Shown here: positions 9,808 to 18,853 of the stretch, piece after piece
How positions within the stretch are numbered: the first letter of the stretch is position 1
Layout of the letters: each line of letters begins with the position of its first letter
The notes under the pieces: generated by a model
Database searches by the model: none
Seen by the model: the letters and a program-made list of their open reading frames with translations, nothing else
Told to the model about the DNA's origin: nothing
From: Nocardia sp. NBC_00565
Lineage (GTDB): Bacteria > Actinomycetota > Actinomycetes > Mycobacteriales > Mycobacteriaceae
NCBI RefSeq assembly: GCF_036345915.1
Contig: NZ_CP107785.1
Location: 7,254,001 to 7,318,000, forward strand
DNA length: 64,000 bases
Direction of reading: 5' to 3'
Position numbers and translations under genes: made by a program

Positions 9808-11070
9808 GTGATCACCCAAGTGCGGTCGGAGCTGACGCGCTACCTACGCACCGAAACCGTCGGCGGCGCGATCCTTCTGGTCGCGGCCGCGGCGGCATTG
9901 CTGTGGGTGAACTCGCCGTGGGGCGACAGCTACTTCACCGTCACCGAAACCGTGCTGCCCATCAAGGCGCTGCATCTGGATCTCACCGCCGCGGACTGGA
10001 CCAAGGACGGTCTGCTGGCCATCTTCTTCTTCGTCGCCGGACTCGAACTCAAACGCGAGCTGGTGGTCGGTGAGCTCGCCGATCCCAAACGGGCCGCGCT
10101 GCCGATCATCGCGGCGGTCGGCGGCGTGGTCACGCCCGCGCTGATCGCGCTGGCCGTCGGATTCGGCGCGGCAGGCATGGACCGGGGGTGGGCCATCCCG
10201 GTGGCGACCGATATCGCGTTCGCGCTGGCTGTGCTCGCCATGACCGGCTCCCGGATTCCGGCGAGCGCGCGGGTGTTCCTGCTCAGCCTCGCGGTGGTCG
10301 ACGATCTGCTCGCCATCATCCTGATCGCGGTGCTGTTCACCACGACGCTGTCGGCGCTGTGGCTGTTGGCGGCGGCGGCCTGTTTCGCGGGGTGGGCGCT
10401 GGCCCAGCACAAGCGGATCGCCACGCCCCTGGTCTATCTGCCGCTGGCGCTGATCTCCTGGTACGCGCTGCACGAGGCCGGTATCCATCCGACCCTGGCC
10501 GGTGTCGCACTCGGCCTGCTCACCAGGGTGCGCAAGGACCCGGGTGAGGACCGGGCGCCCGCGACCCGGCTCGAGCATCTGATCCAGCCGATTTCGGCGG
10601 GCTTGTGCGTGCCGCTGTTCGCGTTGTTCGCCTCCGGAGTTCCATTGGACGGCAAGGTCTTCCAACAGCTGTTCAGCGACAGGGTGTCGCTGGCGGTAAT
10701 TCTCGGACTACTGCTCGGCAAGACCATCGGTATCTTCGGGATCAGCTGGGTGGCAATCCGATTGGGCATCGCGAAGCGGCCGGCGAGTCTGGGCTACCGA
10801 GACATCTTCGCCCTCTCGGTGCTCGGCGCGATCGGCTTCACGGTTAGCCTTCTCGTGGCAGAACTCGCGTTGGCCGACGTCGGCGACGGCTCGGCCGCCG
10901 AATTGGCGAAGGCCGCGGTGTTGGTGACATCAATGGCGGCGTCGCTCGCGGGTTCGGCGCTACTGTTGCGACGTGGGCGTGTCCACCAGGCGCGACAGCA
11001 CGCGCGTGCGCTAGAACGAGAGACTGAGGCGGAAGCAGTGCAGGGACAGGGAGAAGGGTCGACCAAGTGA
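9808..11070 (+). CDS. nhaA: Na+/H+ antiporter NhaA
   Basis: This 420-residue, roughly 12-helix antiporter exports Na+ in exchange for protons. NhaA marks include the segment TDGLLAIFFFVAGLELKREL-type helix near the N-terminus, WAIPVATDIAFALAVLAM with the paired ion-binding aspartates nearby (VVDDLLAI), and the C-terminal LGAIGFTVSLLVAELA. The GTG at 9808 has GGAAGG 6 nt upstream; the earlier ATG at 9700 lies beside the acs terminator. M. tuberculosis has a protease gene (Rv3668c) at this point, so nhaA is a local replacement. It overlaps the next gene by 4 bp (GTGA). Confidence 0.94.
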   Translation: MITQVRSELTRYLRTETVGGAILLVAAAAALLWVNSPWGDSYFTVTETVLPIKALHLDLTAADWTKDGLLAIFFFVAGLELKRELVVGELADPKRAALPIIAAVGGVVTPALIALAVGFGAAGMDRGWAIPVATDIAFALAVLAMTGSRIPASARVFLLSLAVVDDLLAIILIAVLFTTTLSALWLLAAAACFAGWALAQHKRIATPLVYLPLALISWYALHEAGIHPTLAGVALGLLTRVRKDPGEDRAPATRLEHLIQPISAGLCVPLFALFASGVPLDGKVFQQLFSDRVSLAVILGLLLGKTIGIFGISWVAIRLGIAKRPASLGYRDIFALSVLGAIGFTVSLLVAELALADVGDGSAAELAKAAVLVTSMAASLAGSALLLRRGRVHQARQHARALERETEAEAVQGQGEGSTK

Positions 11071-11567
11071 GCTTCACAAACGGTGGTAACGGGGACGAGT
11101 CGCGTCGTGACCGCACTGTCACCTCGATTCCCCTCTCGGATGCCAACCCGACCGGATCGGCGAGCTTCGGCACCCTGGTCCGCGACGCCACCGAGCAGAT
11201 GTCGACGCTGGTGCGCGCCGAGGTCGAACTGGCCAAGGCCGAGGTGACCGGGGAGATCAAGAAGGGGCTGCAGGGCAGCGTCTACTTCATCCTCGCGCTG
11301 ACCGTCCTGCTGTTCAGCACGTTCTTCTTTTTCTTCTTCCTCGGCGAACTGCTCGATGTCTGGCTGGCGCGCTGGGCGGCCTTCCTGATCGTGTTCCTGT
11401 TGATGATCGTCGCGACGGCGGTGCTGGCACTGCTCGGCTATCTGCGAGTCAAGAAACTGCGCGCGCCGGAGAAGACGATCGATTCACTGAAACAGGCGCG
11501 CACGGTACTGCCGAGCGGATTCGGCTCGCACGAAGAACACCTCGTGCTCGAGAAGCCGTCGACGTAA
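11067..11567 (+). CDS. Actinobacterial holin-X-type membrane protein (Rv3669-like)
   Basis: This 166-residue protein has an amphipathic N-terminal half (LVRDATEQMSTLVRAEVELA) and two membrane helices, one very Phe-rich (LLFSTFFFFFFLGELL) and one FLIVFLLMIVATAVLALLGYL, then a charged tail. This is the layout of the phage-holin-X (DUF1469) family found next to ephE in mycobacteria. GTG start overlaps the nhaA stop, implying coupled translation. Its function is unknown; the name holin reflects topology only. Confidence 0.85.
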   Translation: MSFTNGGNGDESRRDRTVTSIPLSDANPTGSASFGTLVRDATEQMSTLVRAEVELAKAEVTGEIKKGLQGSVYFILALTVLLFSTFFFFFFLGELLDVWLARWAAFLIVFLLMIVATAVLALLGYLRVKKLRAPEKTIDSLKQARTVLPSGFGSHEEHLVLEKPST

Positions 11568-11638
11568 CCGGCACCGGTCACTCGGCACGGCTGCGTCGAC
11601 TAGGCGGCGAGGCACGCCCCCCAGTAGGCTCGATCGGC

Positions 11639-12574
11639 GTGTCGTCCAACTCGTTTCCCGATCCGTCCAGCGTCCGTTACGACGGTCCGTGGACGCATCG
11701 GGACGTGCATGCCAACGGCATTCGCTTCCACATCGTCGAAGCGGCGCCGGACCGCGCGGACGCACCACTGGTGGTGCTGTTGCACGGCTTCGCCGACCTC
11801 TGGTGGTCCTGGCGGCATCAGCTGACCGGACTCGCCGAACTGGGCTACCGCGCGGTCGCGGTGGATCTGCGCGGTTACGGCGACAGCGATAAACCGCCGC
11901 GCGGCTATGACGGCTGGACGCTCGCGGGCGATATCGCCGGGCTCATCCGCGCCATGGGCTATTCCGAGGCCACACTGGTCGGGCACGCCGACGGCGGCCT
12001 GGTCTGCTGGACGACCGCGGTGCTGCACCCACGGCTGGTGCGGTCGATCGCGCTGGTGAGCTCGCCGCATCCGGCCGCGCTCAAGAGCGCGGTACTGCGC
12101 GACCGGCGTCAGCGTCACACCTGGCTGCCGAATTTCCTGCGTTATCAGCTGCCCCGGTACGGCGAACATCTACTCACCTCCGGTGACGGCTTCGAGGTGG
12201 AGCGGCTGCTGCGCCTGCGGGTGAGCCGCGCCTGGTCGGGTACCGCCGAATTCATCGAGACGGCCAATCGGATGCGCTCGGCCATCCAGATACCCGGTGC
12301 GGCGCACTGTGCGCTGGAATACCAGCGCTGGGCCTTCCGCAGCCAATGGCGGCCGGACGGTCGGCGGTTCATGGCCACCATGCGCCAGCCGATCCGCATT
12401 CCGGTGCTGGCCATGCGCGGTGAGCTCGACGGCTACATCCTGCCCGCGACCTTCCAGCGCGGCCGCCGGTTGTCGCCGCAGCGGCGGCAGGTGGTGATTC
12501 CGGGCGCGGGTCACTTTGCGCATCAAGAGAATCCGGACGCCGTCACGACCGAGTTGGCCAAGCTGCTCACGTAA
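11639..12574 (+). CDS. ephE: Epoxide hydrolase-like alpha/beta hydrolase
   Basis: This 311-residue alpha/beta hydrolase has the oxyanion segment LLHGFADLWWSWRHQL, then GHADGG at the nucleophile elbow with Asp in place of Ser, which is diagnostic of epoxide hydrolases and haloalkane dehalogenases. RGELDG and GAGHFAHQENP supply the distal acid and the catalytic His. Epoxide hydrolases open epoxides to diols through a covalent Asp ester. It holds the Rv3670 position, next to marP. GTG start. Cytoplasmic; the natural substrate is unknown. Confidence 0.9.
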   Translation: MSSNSFPDPSSVRYDGPWTHRDVHANGIRFHIVEAAPDRADAPLVVLLHGFADLWWSWRHQLTGLAELGYRAVAVDLRGYGDSDKPPRGYDGWTLAGDIAGLIRAMGYSEATLVGHADGGLVCWTTAVLHPRLVRSIALVSSPHPAALKSAVLRDRRQRHTWLPNFLRYQLPRYGEHLLTSGDGFEVERLLRLRVSRAWSGTAEFIETANRMRSAIQIPGAAHCALEYQRWAFRSQWRPDGRRFMATMRQPIRIPVLAMRGELDGYILPATFQRGRRLSPQRRQVVIPGAGHFAHQENPDAVTTELAKLLT

Positions 12575-12640
12575 TCCCGGTCCCGCTGGGGCCCAACTGA
12601 CCGGGGGCGACAGGGCTGGATGCCCCGTCGCCCCGACGTA

Positions 12641-13834
12641 TCAGCTGAGTACGCAGGCTCCGGTCTGGATCGCGGTGTTGGCCCCGGCAGCGGCTTCCAG
12701 CTGTGCCCGAACCTCGTTCAGGGTCAGCACATAACCGGTGTCGTCGTCGGTGACGGCGGCGCCGAAGACCACGCCGAGCACCTGACCCTCCGTATCCACC
12801 AGTGGCCCACCGGAATTGCCTGCCCGCACCAGACCGCGGACGGTGTAGACCTCGCGCTCCACGGTGCCGTTGCGGTAGATGGTCGGTCCGGTCAGATCCA
12901 GGGTTTCGCGCACGCGCGCCGCGCTGGCCGTATACGGCCCACCACCCGGATACCCGAGCACGATGGCGCTGTCGCCGGAGTGCGCGGACGAGGGGGCCTG
13001 CGGCACGATCGGGGCAGTCAGGCCGGGCACCGCGAGCACCGCGACATCCTTGGACGGATCGAACAGCACCACCGTCGCCTCCAGCGGACCGCGCGCCGTG
13101 TCCACGCTGACGCTGGTCGTACCGGCGACCACGTGCGCGTTGGTCATCACCCGCTCGGGCGCGATCACGAAGCCGGAGCCCTCCAGCGCGCGCTGGCAGC
13201 TCGGCGCGACGCCGCGGATGCGCACCACGCTCTGCTGCAGCGAGGCCGCGACCGGGCTGGCGAGCACGCTGGGATCCGGCGGCTCGACCGCCGCGATCGG
13301 CGCACGGCCGAACGGTCCGATGACGTCCGGCAGCCCAGAAGTGTTGAGCAGCCTGGAGAATTCGTTGGGCAGCCGCCGCAACCAGTTCGGCGAGACATCG
13401 TTGACATCGGCGAGCACCTTCGAGCCGTTGATGGCCGAGGCGATGGCCGGCTGCGACGAGGTGGCCAGCGGCAGCGCCAGCAGCCAGGCGGTGACCAGCA
13501 CCGCGACCGCCTGCAACACCGCGCCGACGACGCTGTCCACACTGCGGGTGAACGGATGCCGCATCCCGCCGCGCGCGGCGCGGCCCAGGACCATGCCCGC
13601 GACCTCACCGACGATCACCAACAGCACGATCAGCAGCACGCCGGTGAGCACCCGGGGTCTGCCCTCGTTGACGTGGATCAGAATGTGCGGCGCGATGAGG
13701 ATGCCGGCGACCGCGCCGAGCACCACGCCGAGGAAGGCCAGTGCGGAGGCCACCGCGCCCTGCCGCCAGCCGGAGGAGGCGGCGAGCAGCGCGAGCAGCA
13801 CCACCGCGATATCGAGCCAAGCCGATGAACTCAT
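12641..13834 (-). CDS. marP: Membrane-bound serine protease MarP
   Basis: The protein is 397 residues, the same length as M. tuberculosis MarP (Rv3671c). Four membrane helices fill about residues 6-125 (CvpA-like), followed by a periplasmic chymotrypsin-fold protease. The triad is visible as TNAHVV (H234), SKDVAVLAV (D263) and RAGNSGGPL (S341), each within two residues of the mycobacterial positions. Two cysteines flank the catalytic domain (PSCQRALEG and the C-terminal GACVLS). MarP is required for acid resistance and activates a peptidoglycan hydrolase in mycobacteria. Its ATG overlaps the Nudix stop (ATGA). It ends the operon nth-trx-nudix-marP. Confidence 0.95.
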   Translation of the reverse strand: MSSSAWLDIAVVLLALLAASSGWRQGAVASALAFLGVVLGAVAGILIAPHILIHVNEGRPRVLTGVLLIVLLVIVGEVAGMVLGRAARGGMRHPFTRSVDSVVGAVLQAVAVLVTAWLLALPLATSSQPAIASAINGSKVLADVNDVSPNWLRRLPNEFSRLLNTSGLPDVIGPFGRAPIAAVEPPDPSVLASPVAASLQQSVVRIRGVAPSCQRALEGSGFVIAPERVMTNAHVVAGTTSVSVDTARGPLEATVVLFDPSKDVAVLAVPGLTAPIVPQAPSSAHSGDSAIVLGYPGGGPYTASAARVRETLDLTGPTIYRNGTVEREVYTVRGLVRAGNSGGPLVDTEGQVLGVVFGAAVTDDDTGYVLTLNEVRAQLEAAAGANTAIQTGACVLS

Positions 13835-14550
13835 AACGTCATCCCAACGGCCGCGAGCGCGGACTCTAGATCACGAACATCGCCGCGGTCCCAATCCCGT
13901 TCCCATCCGGCGGATTTGCAGATGCCGGCCAGAATGCCGCCGGTCAGTCCCCACACCAGCATCCCGTCCACCTGGAACGCGGGGCTTTGATAGCCGAGGC
14001 TGCCACGCACCATGAACCGGTTCGCCGGATCGAGCAACTCGGCCAGTGGTACGCGCACCACGCGTTCGGTCTCGCTCTGATTGACCACTCGGACCTTCCT
14101 CGGGGTGTGCCAGTAGGCCACCACCGGGGTCACATCGAATCGGGACGGGGGGACGAACAGTTTCGGCAGTACGGCGAAGGGTTCGACGCCTTCGCGCGCC
14201 AGCCCGGTCTCCTCACAGGCCTCGCGCAGCGCGGTATCGATCGGCCCCGCGTCGCCCGGATCGACCGCACCGCCGGGAAAGGCGACCTGGCCGCGGTGCT
14301 GGCGCATGGTGGACGCGCGCTGGGTGAGCAGCACGTCCGCATTGGCGGGCAGCCCGCCCGGCGCCTCGGGATCCGATTCGGGCGAACCGCTGAACAACAC
14401 CAGCACGGCCGCCTGGCGCGGTGTCGTGCTGATGGATATGGCCCGGCGCATCGCCCGCGCGATGGTGAGCGTGTCGGAGCCGTCGGTATTGGGATCGGCC
14501 GCTCGACGCAGCCACCGCGGGATGCTGCCCGGCGTGGCGATCTCGGTCAT
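13831..14550 (-). CDS. Nudix hydrolase, probable CoA pyrophosphatase type (Rv3672c-like)
   Basis: This 239-residue protein has a Nudix box in PGGAVDPGDAGPIDTALREA followed by CEETGL. The REACEETG part is canonical; the first Glu of the box is replaced by the Asp-rich VDPGDAG, as is common in the CoA-diphosphatase subgroup. QRASTMRQHRGQVAFPGG upstream of the box matches the LLTKRS...G(E/Q)ISFPGG signature of that subgroup. It would hydrolyse CoA or related dinucleoside diphosphates. It lies between a thioredoxin-like gene and marP and is translationally coupled to marP. Confidence 0.88.
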   Translation of the reverse strand: MTEIATPGSIPRWLRRAADPNTDGSDTLTIARAMRRAISISTTPRQAAVLVLFSGSPESDPEAPGGLPANADVLLTQRASTMRQHRGQVAFPGGAVDPGDAGPIDTALREACEETGLAREGVEPFAVLPKLFVPPSRFDVTPVVAYWHTPRKVRVVNQSETERVVRVPLAELLDPANRFMVRGSLGYQSPAFQVDGMLVWGLTGGILAGICKSAGWERDWDRGDVRDLESALAAVGMTL

Positions 14551-14623
14551 GCGGCATCCGTTTCTGCAAGCCCGAGGGGCCCTACGTGGTTACGCACGCT
14601 GCCTCCTCCGGGCCCTGACTCGG

Positions 14624-15259
14624 TCATGCGGCGACTCCCAGATTGTTCTCGACCGTGTCGGCGATGTCCTCGACACCGTTGAAGGCGCGCACCACCACCT
14701 CGGCGACCGATCCGTCCGCACGCAGCAGCACCGACACCGGCAGCACCGCTGGCGCACCGACCGCGGTACGCACCTTGGCGCGCGCGTCGAGCACGCCCGG
14801 CAACGTCACCTTCAACTCGGTCAGCAGCGCAAGCGCCCTTGCCTCATCCGGATCGCTGTGCACCGTCAGCACGGTAATCGCGTTTCCGGCGCGTCGCGCG
14901 TACTCCTGCACAAACGGCAACTCTTTGGCACACGGCCCACACCAGTACGCCCACAGGTTCAGCAGTGCCGGTTTGCCCGCGAGCGCGGTGGCCAGATCGA
15001 CCGGTTTTCCGTCCGCCAGACAGTCGACGCTGATCCCCGTCAGCGGCCCGCCGCCGATCGCGTCCGGCGTCGGTATCGGACATGGCGAGAGCCGGGCGGC
15101 GGTGCGCGCCTCGACCGAGGCCGTCGCGACGGAATTCGCCGGATGATCGCCGCCGGCGGCGGTGTCGTCGTGGGTGCGGGGCCACAGCGCGACCGCCAAG
15201 GCCACCACGGTGATCAACCCTGCCAGCGCCAAGCGCGCCGCGACAGGTATCCGTCTCAC
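14624..15259 (-). CDS. Membrane-anchored thioredoxin-like protein (Rv3673c-like)
   Basis: This is a 211-residue protein with an N-terminal anchor ([19 protein letters not shown]) and an extracytoplasmic thioredoxin fold with the active site [15 protein letters not shown] (CGPC). An extra Cys pair (LSPCPIP, SVDCLAD) precedes the domain. The GTG at 15259 overlaps the nth stop (GTGA); an ATG at 15382 lies within nth and gives an unlikely leader. It is probably an envelope thiol-disulfide protein of the ResA/TlpA type. The partner is unknown. Confidence 0.9.
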   Translation of the reverse strand: MRRIPVAARLALAGLITVVALAVALWPRTHDDTAAGGDHPANSVATASVEARTAARLSPCPIPTPDAIGGGPLTGISVDCLADGKPVDLATALAGKPALLNLWAYWCGPCAKELPFVQEYARRAGNAITVLTVHSDPDEARALALLTELKVTLPGVLDARAKVRTAVGAPAVLPVSVLLRADGSVAEVVVRAFNGVEDIADTVENNLGVAA

Positions 15260-16110
15260 CGGCCCACCAGCTCGAGCAGGTGCTCCGCCTCCGGCCCCTT
15301 CACGAGCTTGGCCGCGGTATCCGGATCGGTCGGCCCGGTTCCGAACGAGGGGCAGTCCTTGGCCAGGATGCAGACACCGCATGCGGGTTTACGGGCATGA
15401 CAGACCCGGCGCCCGTGAAAAATCACGCGATGGGACAGCATCGTCCATTCCTTGCGCTCGATCAGCTCACCGATGGCGTGTTCGACCTTCACCGGATCTT
15501 CCTCGGTGGTCCACGCCCAGCGGCGCACCAGACGACCGAAATGGGTGTCGACTGTGATGCCGGGCACCCCGAAGGCGTTGCCGAGGATGACGTTGGCAGT
15601 CTTGCGGCCGATGCCCGGCAATTGCACGAGTTCGTCGAGGGTGTGAGGCAATTCACCGTCATAGCGCTCGACCAGTGCCTGCCCGAGCCCGATCAGAGAA
15701 CTGGTCTTGTTCCGGAAGAAGCCGGTCGGCCGGATGTATTCCTCCAGCTCGGCGCGGTTCGCACCGGCGTAGGCGCGGGCGTCCGGATACTTGGTGAACA
15801 GTGCCGGTGTGGTCAGATTCACTCGCCCATCGGTGCACTGCGCGGAAAGTATTGTGGCGACCGCCAATTCGAGTGGCGTGGTGAAGTCGAGCTCACAGTG
15901 CGCGTCCGGGAATGCCACCGCGAGTACACGGTTCATCCGGCGGGCCCTTCGGGTAAGGCCGAGCTGGGTTTCCGCTTGTCGCGCTCGGGATTTACGTTTC
16001 GGAACGGGGACCGCGGCGGGTTGCGCATCGGTCGCCTCGGCGGCAGGCGAAGACCCGCCGATGGCGGCTGTGGAGGGGGAGACACGCACGCGTCCACCAT
16101 ACGGAATCAC
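15256..16110 (-). CDS. nth: Endonuclease III (DNA glycosylase/AP lyase)
   Basis: This 284-residue base-excision repair enzyme removes oxidized pyrimidines and cleaves abasic sites. The helix-hairpin-helix is [18 protein letters not shown] with the catalytic Lys, the catalytic Asp is in VDTHFGRL, and the 4Fe-4S cluster ligands are C-X6-C-X2-C-X5-C in [18 protein letters not shown]. The N-terminus has about 40 more residues than the 245-residue mycobacterial protein, low-complexity and basic (PKRKSRAR). The GTG at 16110 is preceded by an odd two-codon ORF; starts further in are possible. Confidence 0.93.
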   Translation of the reverse strand: MIPYGGRVRVSPSTAAIGGSSPAAEATDAQPAAVPVPKRKSRARQAETQLGLTRRARRMNRVLAVAFPDAHCELDFTTPLELAVATILSAQCTDGRVNLTTPALFTKYPDARAYAGANRAELEEYIRPTGFFRNKTSSLIGLGQALVERYDGELPHTLDELVQLPGIGRKTANVILGNAFGVPGITVDTHFGRLVRRWAWTTEEDPVKVEHAIGELIERKEWTMLSHRVIFHGRRVCHARKPACGVCILAKDCPSFGTGPTDPDTAAKLVKGPEAEHLLELVGR

Positions 16111-16129
16111 CCCATAACGTTGCCCTCCT
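16107..16129 (-). promoter_or_regulatory. Start-stop mini-ORF (ATG-GGG-TGA) with strong ribosome site before nth
   Basis: AGGAGGG (16129-16123) stands 7 nt before ATG (16115-16113), which is followed by GGG and TGA (16109-16107). The TGA overlaps the GTG start of nth as GTGA. Ribosomes loading here would stop at once and could re-initiate on nth. A sequencing or start-choice explanation is possible. Confidence 0.5.
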
Positions 16130-16180
16130 AGATCTCTTGCCGTGTTCCATCTGAGACCTAGACCGTGTTTACTGCTCGTC

Positions 16181-16423
16181 ATGCAAGGACTCGCTGTGGT
16201 GCTCTTCCCAGTGGTGCTGATGCTTTTTGCACTGGGCATGGAGCGGGTCGAGAATCGGCTCCGCAAACTTCTCGAACCCGACGAAGAGGTTCAGCAGTAC
16301 CTGGACAAGGCAAGTAACGCCGAAGTGAAGGAGCTGACGAAGCTCGGACTACCCGCCGCGGTGGCACGGATGCGCAAGCGCCGGTCCCGTGGCGAAGAAT
16401 TGGACGTCGCACGCGCGAGCTGA
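16181..16423 (+). CDS. Small membrane protein (Rv3675-like)
   Basis: This 80-residue protein has one hydrophobic helix ([17 protein letters not shown]) followed by a charged cytoplasmic tail ([27 protein letters not shown]). I chose the ATG at 16181 because it starts directly at the helix; the ATG at 16142 is possible. It lies between nth and crp, as Rv3675 does. No function is known. The tail length and charge suggest a peripheral protein contact. Confidence 0.75.
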   Translation: MQGLAVVLFPVVLMLFALGMERVENRLRKLLEPDEEVQQYLDKASNAEVKELTKLGLPAAVARMRKRRSRGEELDVARAS

Positions 16424-16503
16424 AACCCAATTACACATGACCTGATTCTTTCGAGCGACCTGCGCGCAGCCGCTAGGGGCGCAGCGCGCAATCCACTCGT
16501 TAC

Positions 16504-16517
16504 GTGGTGTCTGTCAC
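16504..16517. promoter_or_regulatory. Candidate CRP site upstream of crp
   Basis: GTGG-TGTCTG-TCAC has the GTG-N8-CAC core of the CRP consensus with one mismatch in the inner positions, about 87 bp before the crp start. It would allow autoregulation. It is weaker than the site at 795-810. Confidence 0.4.
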
Positions 16518-16603
16518 TACGCTGTCGTAATGCCGCGTAGACTGCGCTGTTGGCCGAATCGCTTCGGTCCAGGACAGAGCCATTTCCCATAAGGAGCACA
16601 TTC

Positions 16604-17278
16604 GTGGACGAGGCCCTCGCCAGAGCAGGCATCTTCCAAGGCGTAGAGCCCACCGCGGTGGCGGCTCTCGCCAAACAACTGCAGCCCGTGGATTTTCCGC
16701 GCGGCCATGTCATCTTCAACGAGGGCGAACCCGGCGACCGGTTGTACATCATCACCTCCGGCAAGGTGAAGATCGGACGGCGTTCCCCGGACGGCAGAGA
16801 GAACCTGCTGACCATCATGGGTCCGTCGGACATGTTCGGTGAGCTGTCGATCTTCGACCCGGGTCCGCGCACCTCCACCGCAACCACCGTGACCGAGGTT
16901 CGCGCGGTCACCATGGACCGAGACGCACTCAAGTCCTGGATCGACCAGCGGCCCGAGATCGCCGAGCAGTTGCTCCGCGTTCTCGCCCGTCGTTTGCGCC
17001 GTACCAATAACAACCTGGCCGATCTGATCTTCACCGATGTCCCCGGCCGGGTCGCCAAGGCGTTGCTGCAGCTCGCGCAGCGGTTCGGCACCCAGGAGGC
17101 CGGTGCGCTGCGGGTCACCCACGACTTGACCCAGGAAGAGATCGCCCAGCTGGTCGGCGCCTCTCGTGAAACCGTGAACAAGGCCCTTGCCGACTTCGCG
17201 CATCGCGGCTGGCTCCGGCTGGAGGGCAAGAGTGTGTTGATCTCCGACTCCGAGCGCCTGGCCCGCCGCGCGCGCTGA
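16604..17278 (+). CDS. crp: cAMP receptor protein Crp
   Basis: At 224 residues it has the same length as Rv3676, and the sequence read here is close to it throughout. The cyclic-nucleotide pocket is [17 protein letters not shown] (PBC motif with the phosphate-binding Arg-Thr/Ser), followed by the long dimer helix and a winged HTH ([19 protein letters not shown]). The GTG at 16604 has AAGGAG 7 nt upstream; the ATG at 16550 would add residues absent from the family. It is a global cAMP-responsive regulator recognizing TGTGA-N6-TCACA. A perfect copy of that site lies at 795-810. Confidence 0.97.
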   Translation: MDEALARAGIFQGVEPTAVAALAKQLQPVDFPRGHVIFNEGEPGDRLYIITSGKVKIGRRSPDGRENLLTIMGPSDMFGELSIFDPGPRTSTATTVTEVRAVTMDRDALKSWIDQRPEIAEQLLRVLARRLRRTNNNLADLIFTDVPGRVAKALLQLAQRFGTQEAGALRVTHDLTQEEIAQLVGASRETVNKALADFAHRGWLRLEGKSVLISDSERLARRAR

Positions 17279-17291
17279 ATAAATACGCGAA

Positions 17292-17331
17292 AGCACGCTG
17301 AGTTCAAGCGTTCCAATGAACTCAGCGTGCT
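17292..17331. terminator. Bidirectional terminator between crp and the MBL hydrolase
   Basis: A perfect 15-bp stem (17292-17306 with 17317-17331) and 10-nt loop lie between two convergent genes, 14 bp after the crp stop. Confidence 0.85.
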
Positions 17332-17353
17332 GGCGTGTTCCCAGGTCAGATGG

Positions 17354-18148
17354 TCAGTTGGTCGCGGACCGCAGATACTCCAATTGCGCCTGCACCGAAC
17401 TGCGCGCGGCCGGCCACAGCCGCTTGTCGACATCGGCGTAGACCTTGCGCACCACCGCCATCGCACCCGCGTCCGGGCCGAGTACGCGTAGCGCTTCGCG
17501 TACCTGCTCGAGGCGTTCTTGCCGGTGCGCGATGTAGTAGCGGGCGATCGGCTCCAGATCGGGATGATCCGGACCGTGCGCGGGCAGCAGTGCCCGTCCC
17601 GCACCCACCTCGACCAGCTTGTCCAGCGATGCCAGGTAATCGGCGAGGGTGCCGTCGCTGGAGTCCAGCACGGTGGTCCCGAAGCCGAGGATGGTGTCAC
17701 CGGTCAATACCGCGTCGTCGAGGACGAAGCTCACCGAATCTTTGGTGTGGCCCGGGGTGTCGAGGACGGTGATCCGGAGACCGGCCGCCTCGATCACCTC
17801 GCCGGCGGCCAGCGGCGCCTCGGAGCCGCGCAGGAATTCGGCGGTCCTGGCCCGCACCGGCGTCCCCGTCAGCTCGACCAAGCGGTCGATACCGCCGGTG
17901 TGATCGTGATGCCGATGGCTGATCAGGGTGAGCGCGATATTGCCGTCGGTGGCGCGGGCGATCGCCGCGCTGTGCGCCTTGTCCTTCGGTCCCGGATCGA
18001 CGACCACATAATCCGATTCCCCGGGTGCGCGCAGCAACCAGGTGTTGGTGCCCTCCAGCGTCATCTGGCCGGGATTGTCCGCGAGCAGGACCGCCGCGGT
18101 CGGCGTGACCTGCCGCAGCTGGCCGTAGGCGGGATGGGTGAGCGTCAT
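17354..18148 (-). CDS. Metallo-beta-lactamase fold hydrolase (Rv3677c-like)
   Basis: This 264-residue protein equals Rv3677c in length. Metal-binding motifs are SHRHHDHTGG (HxHxDH), the LDTPGHTKDS histidine, the Asp in LTGDTILG, and LPAHGPDH. The N-terminal substrate loop MTLEGTNTWLLRAP resembles LACTB2/glyoxalase-II-like hydrolases, which include endoribonucleases and thioesterases. The ATG at 18148 was chosen over 18184 on family length. Substrate unknown. It begins 69 bp after the RidA gene and is likely in the same leftward transcript. Confidence 0.9.
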   Translation of the reverse strand: MTLTHPAYGQLRQVTPTAAVLLADNPGQMTLEGTNTWLLRAPGESDYVVVDPGPKDKAHSAAIARATDGNIALTLISHRHHDHTGGIDRLVELTGTPVRARTAEFLRGSEAPLAAGEVIEAAGLRITVLDTPGHTKDSVSFVLDDAVLTGDTILGFGTTVLDSSDGTLADYLASLDKLVEVGAGRALLPAHGPDHPDLEPIARYYIAHRQERLEQVREALRVLGPDAGAMAVVRKVYADVDKRLWPAARSSVQAQLEYLRSATN

Positions 18149-18216
18149 CGGATTACCCCAGTCGATCGAAAACCTTGGCCGCAAGTGACTGTCGCTCGAA
18201 CAGTCCGTGATCCTGT

Positions 18217-18675
18217 CTAGCGCACTTCGGCGATCAGTTCGACTTCGACCGGAGTATTGCGTGGCAGTTCGGCGACGCCGACCGCGGAGCGCGCGTGCAC
18301 GCCCGCATCACCGAAGACCGCGCCGAGCAGCTCCGAGGCGCCATTGATGACCTGCGGCTGATCGGTGAATCCCGGTGCGGAGGCGACGAATCCGACGACC
18401 TTGACGATCCGCACGACGGCGTCGAGCCCGACCAGGTCGTGCACCGCGGCGATCGCGTTGAGCGCACAGAGCTTCGCGGCTTCCTTGGCGTCTTCGAGCG
18501 AGACCTCCGCGCCGACCTTGCCGGTCGCCGAGAGCTGACCGTCCACGAACGGCAACTGTCCGGAGGTATAGACGAGCGAACCGGTGCGGATCGCCGGAAT
18601 GTAGGCCGCGACCGGCGCCACGACCGGCGGTAGGGTCAAACCGAGCTGGGCGAGGTTCTTCTCCCACTGGGTCAT
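18217..18675 (-). CDS. RidA/YjgF family protein (Rv3678c-like)
   Basis: This 152-residue protein of the RidA (YjgF/YER057c/UK114) fold has the family features [11 protein letters not shown] and a C-terminal [20 protein letters not shown], including the Arg that binds the imine or keto-acid carboxylate in RidA. RidA proteins deaminate reactive enamine/imine intermediates. This longer subgroup may act on other substrates. It is followed by the MBL hydrolase and preceded by a 53-residue DUF4177-like protein, all leftward. Confidence 0.88.
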   Translation of the reverse strand: MTQWEKNLAQLGLTLPPVVAPVAAYIPAIRTGSLVYTSGQLPFVDGQLSATGKVGAEVSLEDAKEAAKLCALNAIAAVHDLVGLDAVVRIVKVVGFVASAPGFTDQPQVINGASELLGAVFGDAGVHARSAVGVAELPRNTPVEVELIAEVR

Positions 18676-18691
18676 TGGCGAAGTCCCTTCT

Positions 18692-18853
18692 CTACTTGGG
18701 GCGCTTGAGGTAGGCGACGTGCTGCTCGCCGGTCGGGCCCGGAAGCACGGTCACCAGCTCCCAGCCGTCGGCGCCCCACTGGTCGAGGATCTGCTTGGTC
18801 GCATGCGTCAACAGCGGAACGGTCGCGTACTCCCACAGTGTCGAATCACTCAT
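18692..18853 (-). CDS. Small DUF4177-like protein (Rv3678A-like)
   Basis: This 53-residue protein begins at the ATG at 18853 (MSDSTLWEYATVPLL) and ends LKRPK. WEYATVPLL...LDQWGADGWELVTVLPG is the usual DUF4177 pattern of a short beta-alpha-beta unit. It sits 16 bp before the RidA gene and is probably the first gene of that transcript, divergent from the ATPase pair. Function unknown. The same frame stays open far upstream on this strand but that part is only a shadow of the ATPase gene. Confidence 0.8.
   Translation of the reverse strand: MSDSTLWEYATVPLLTHATKQILDQWGADGWELVTVLPGPTGEQHVAYLKRPK

Noticed and set aside
14542-14632. 14-bp direct repeat CTCGGTCATGCGGC at 14542 and 14619
   Set aside because: Spans the Nudix start and thioredoxin stop; short enough to be chance, with no element between.
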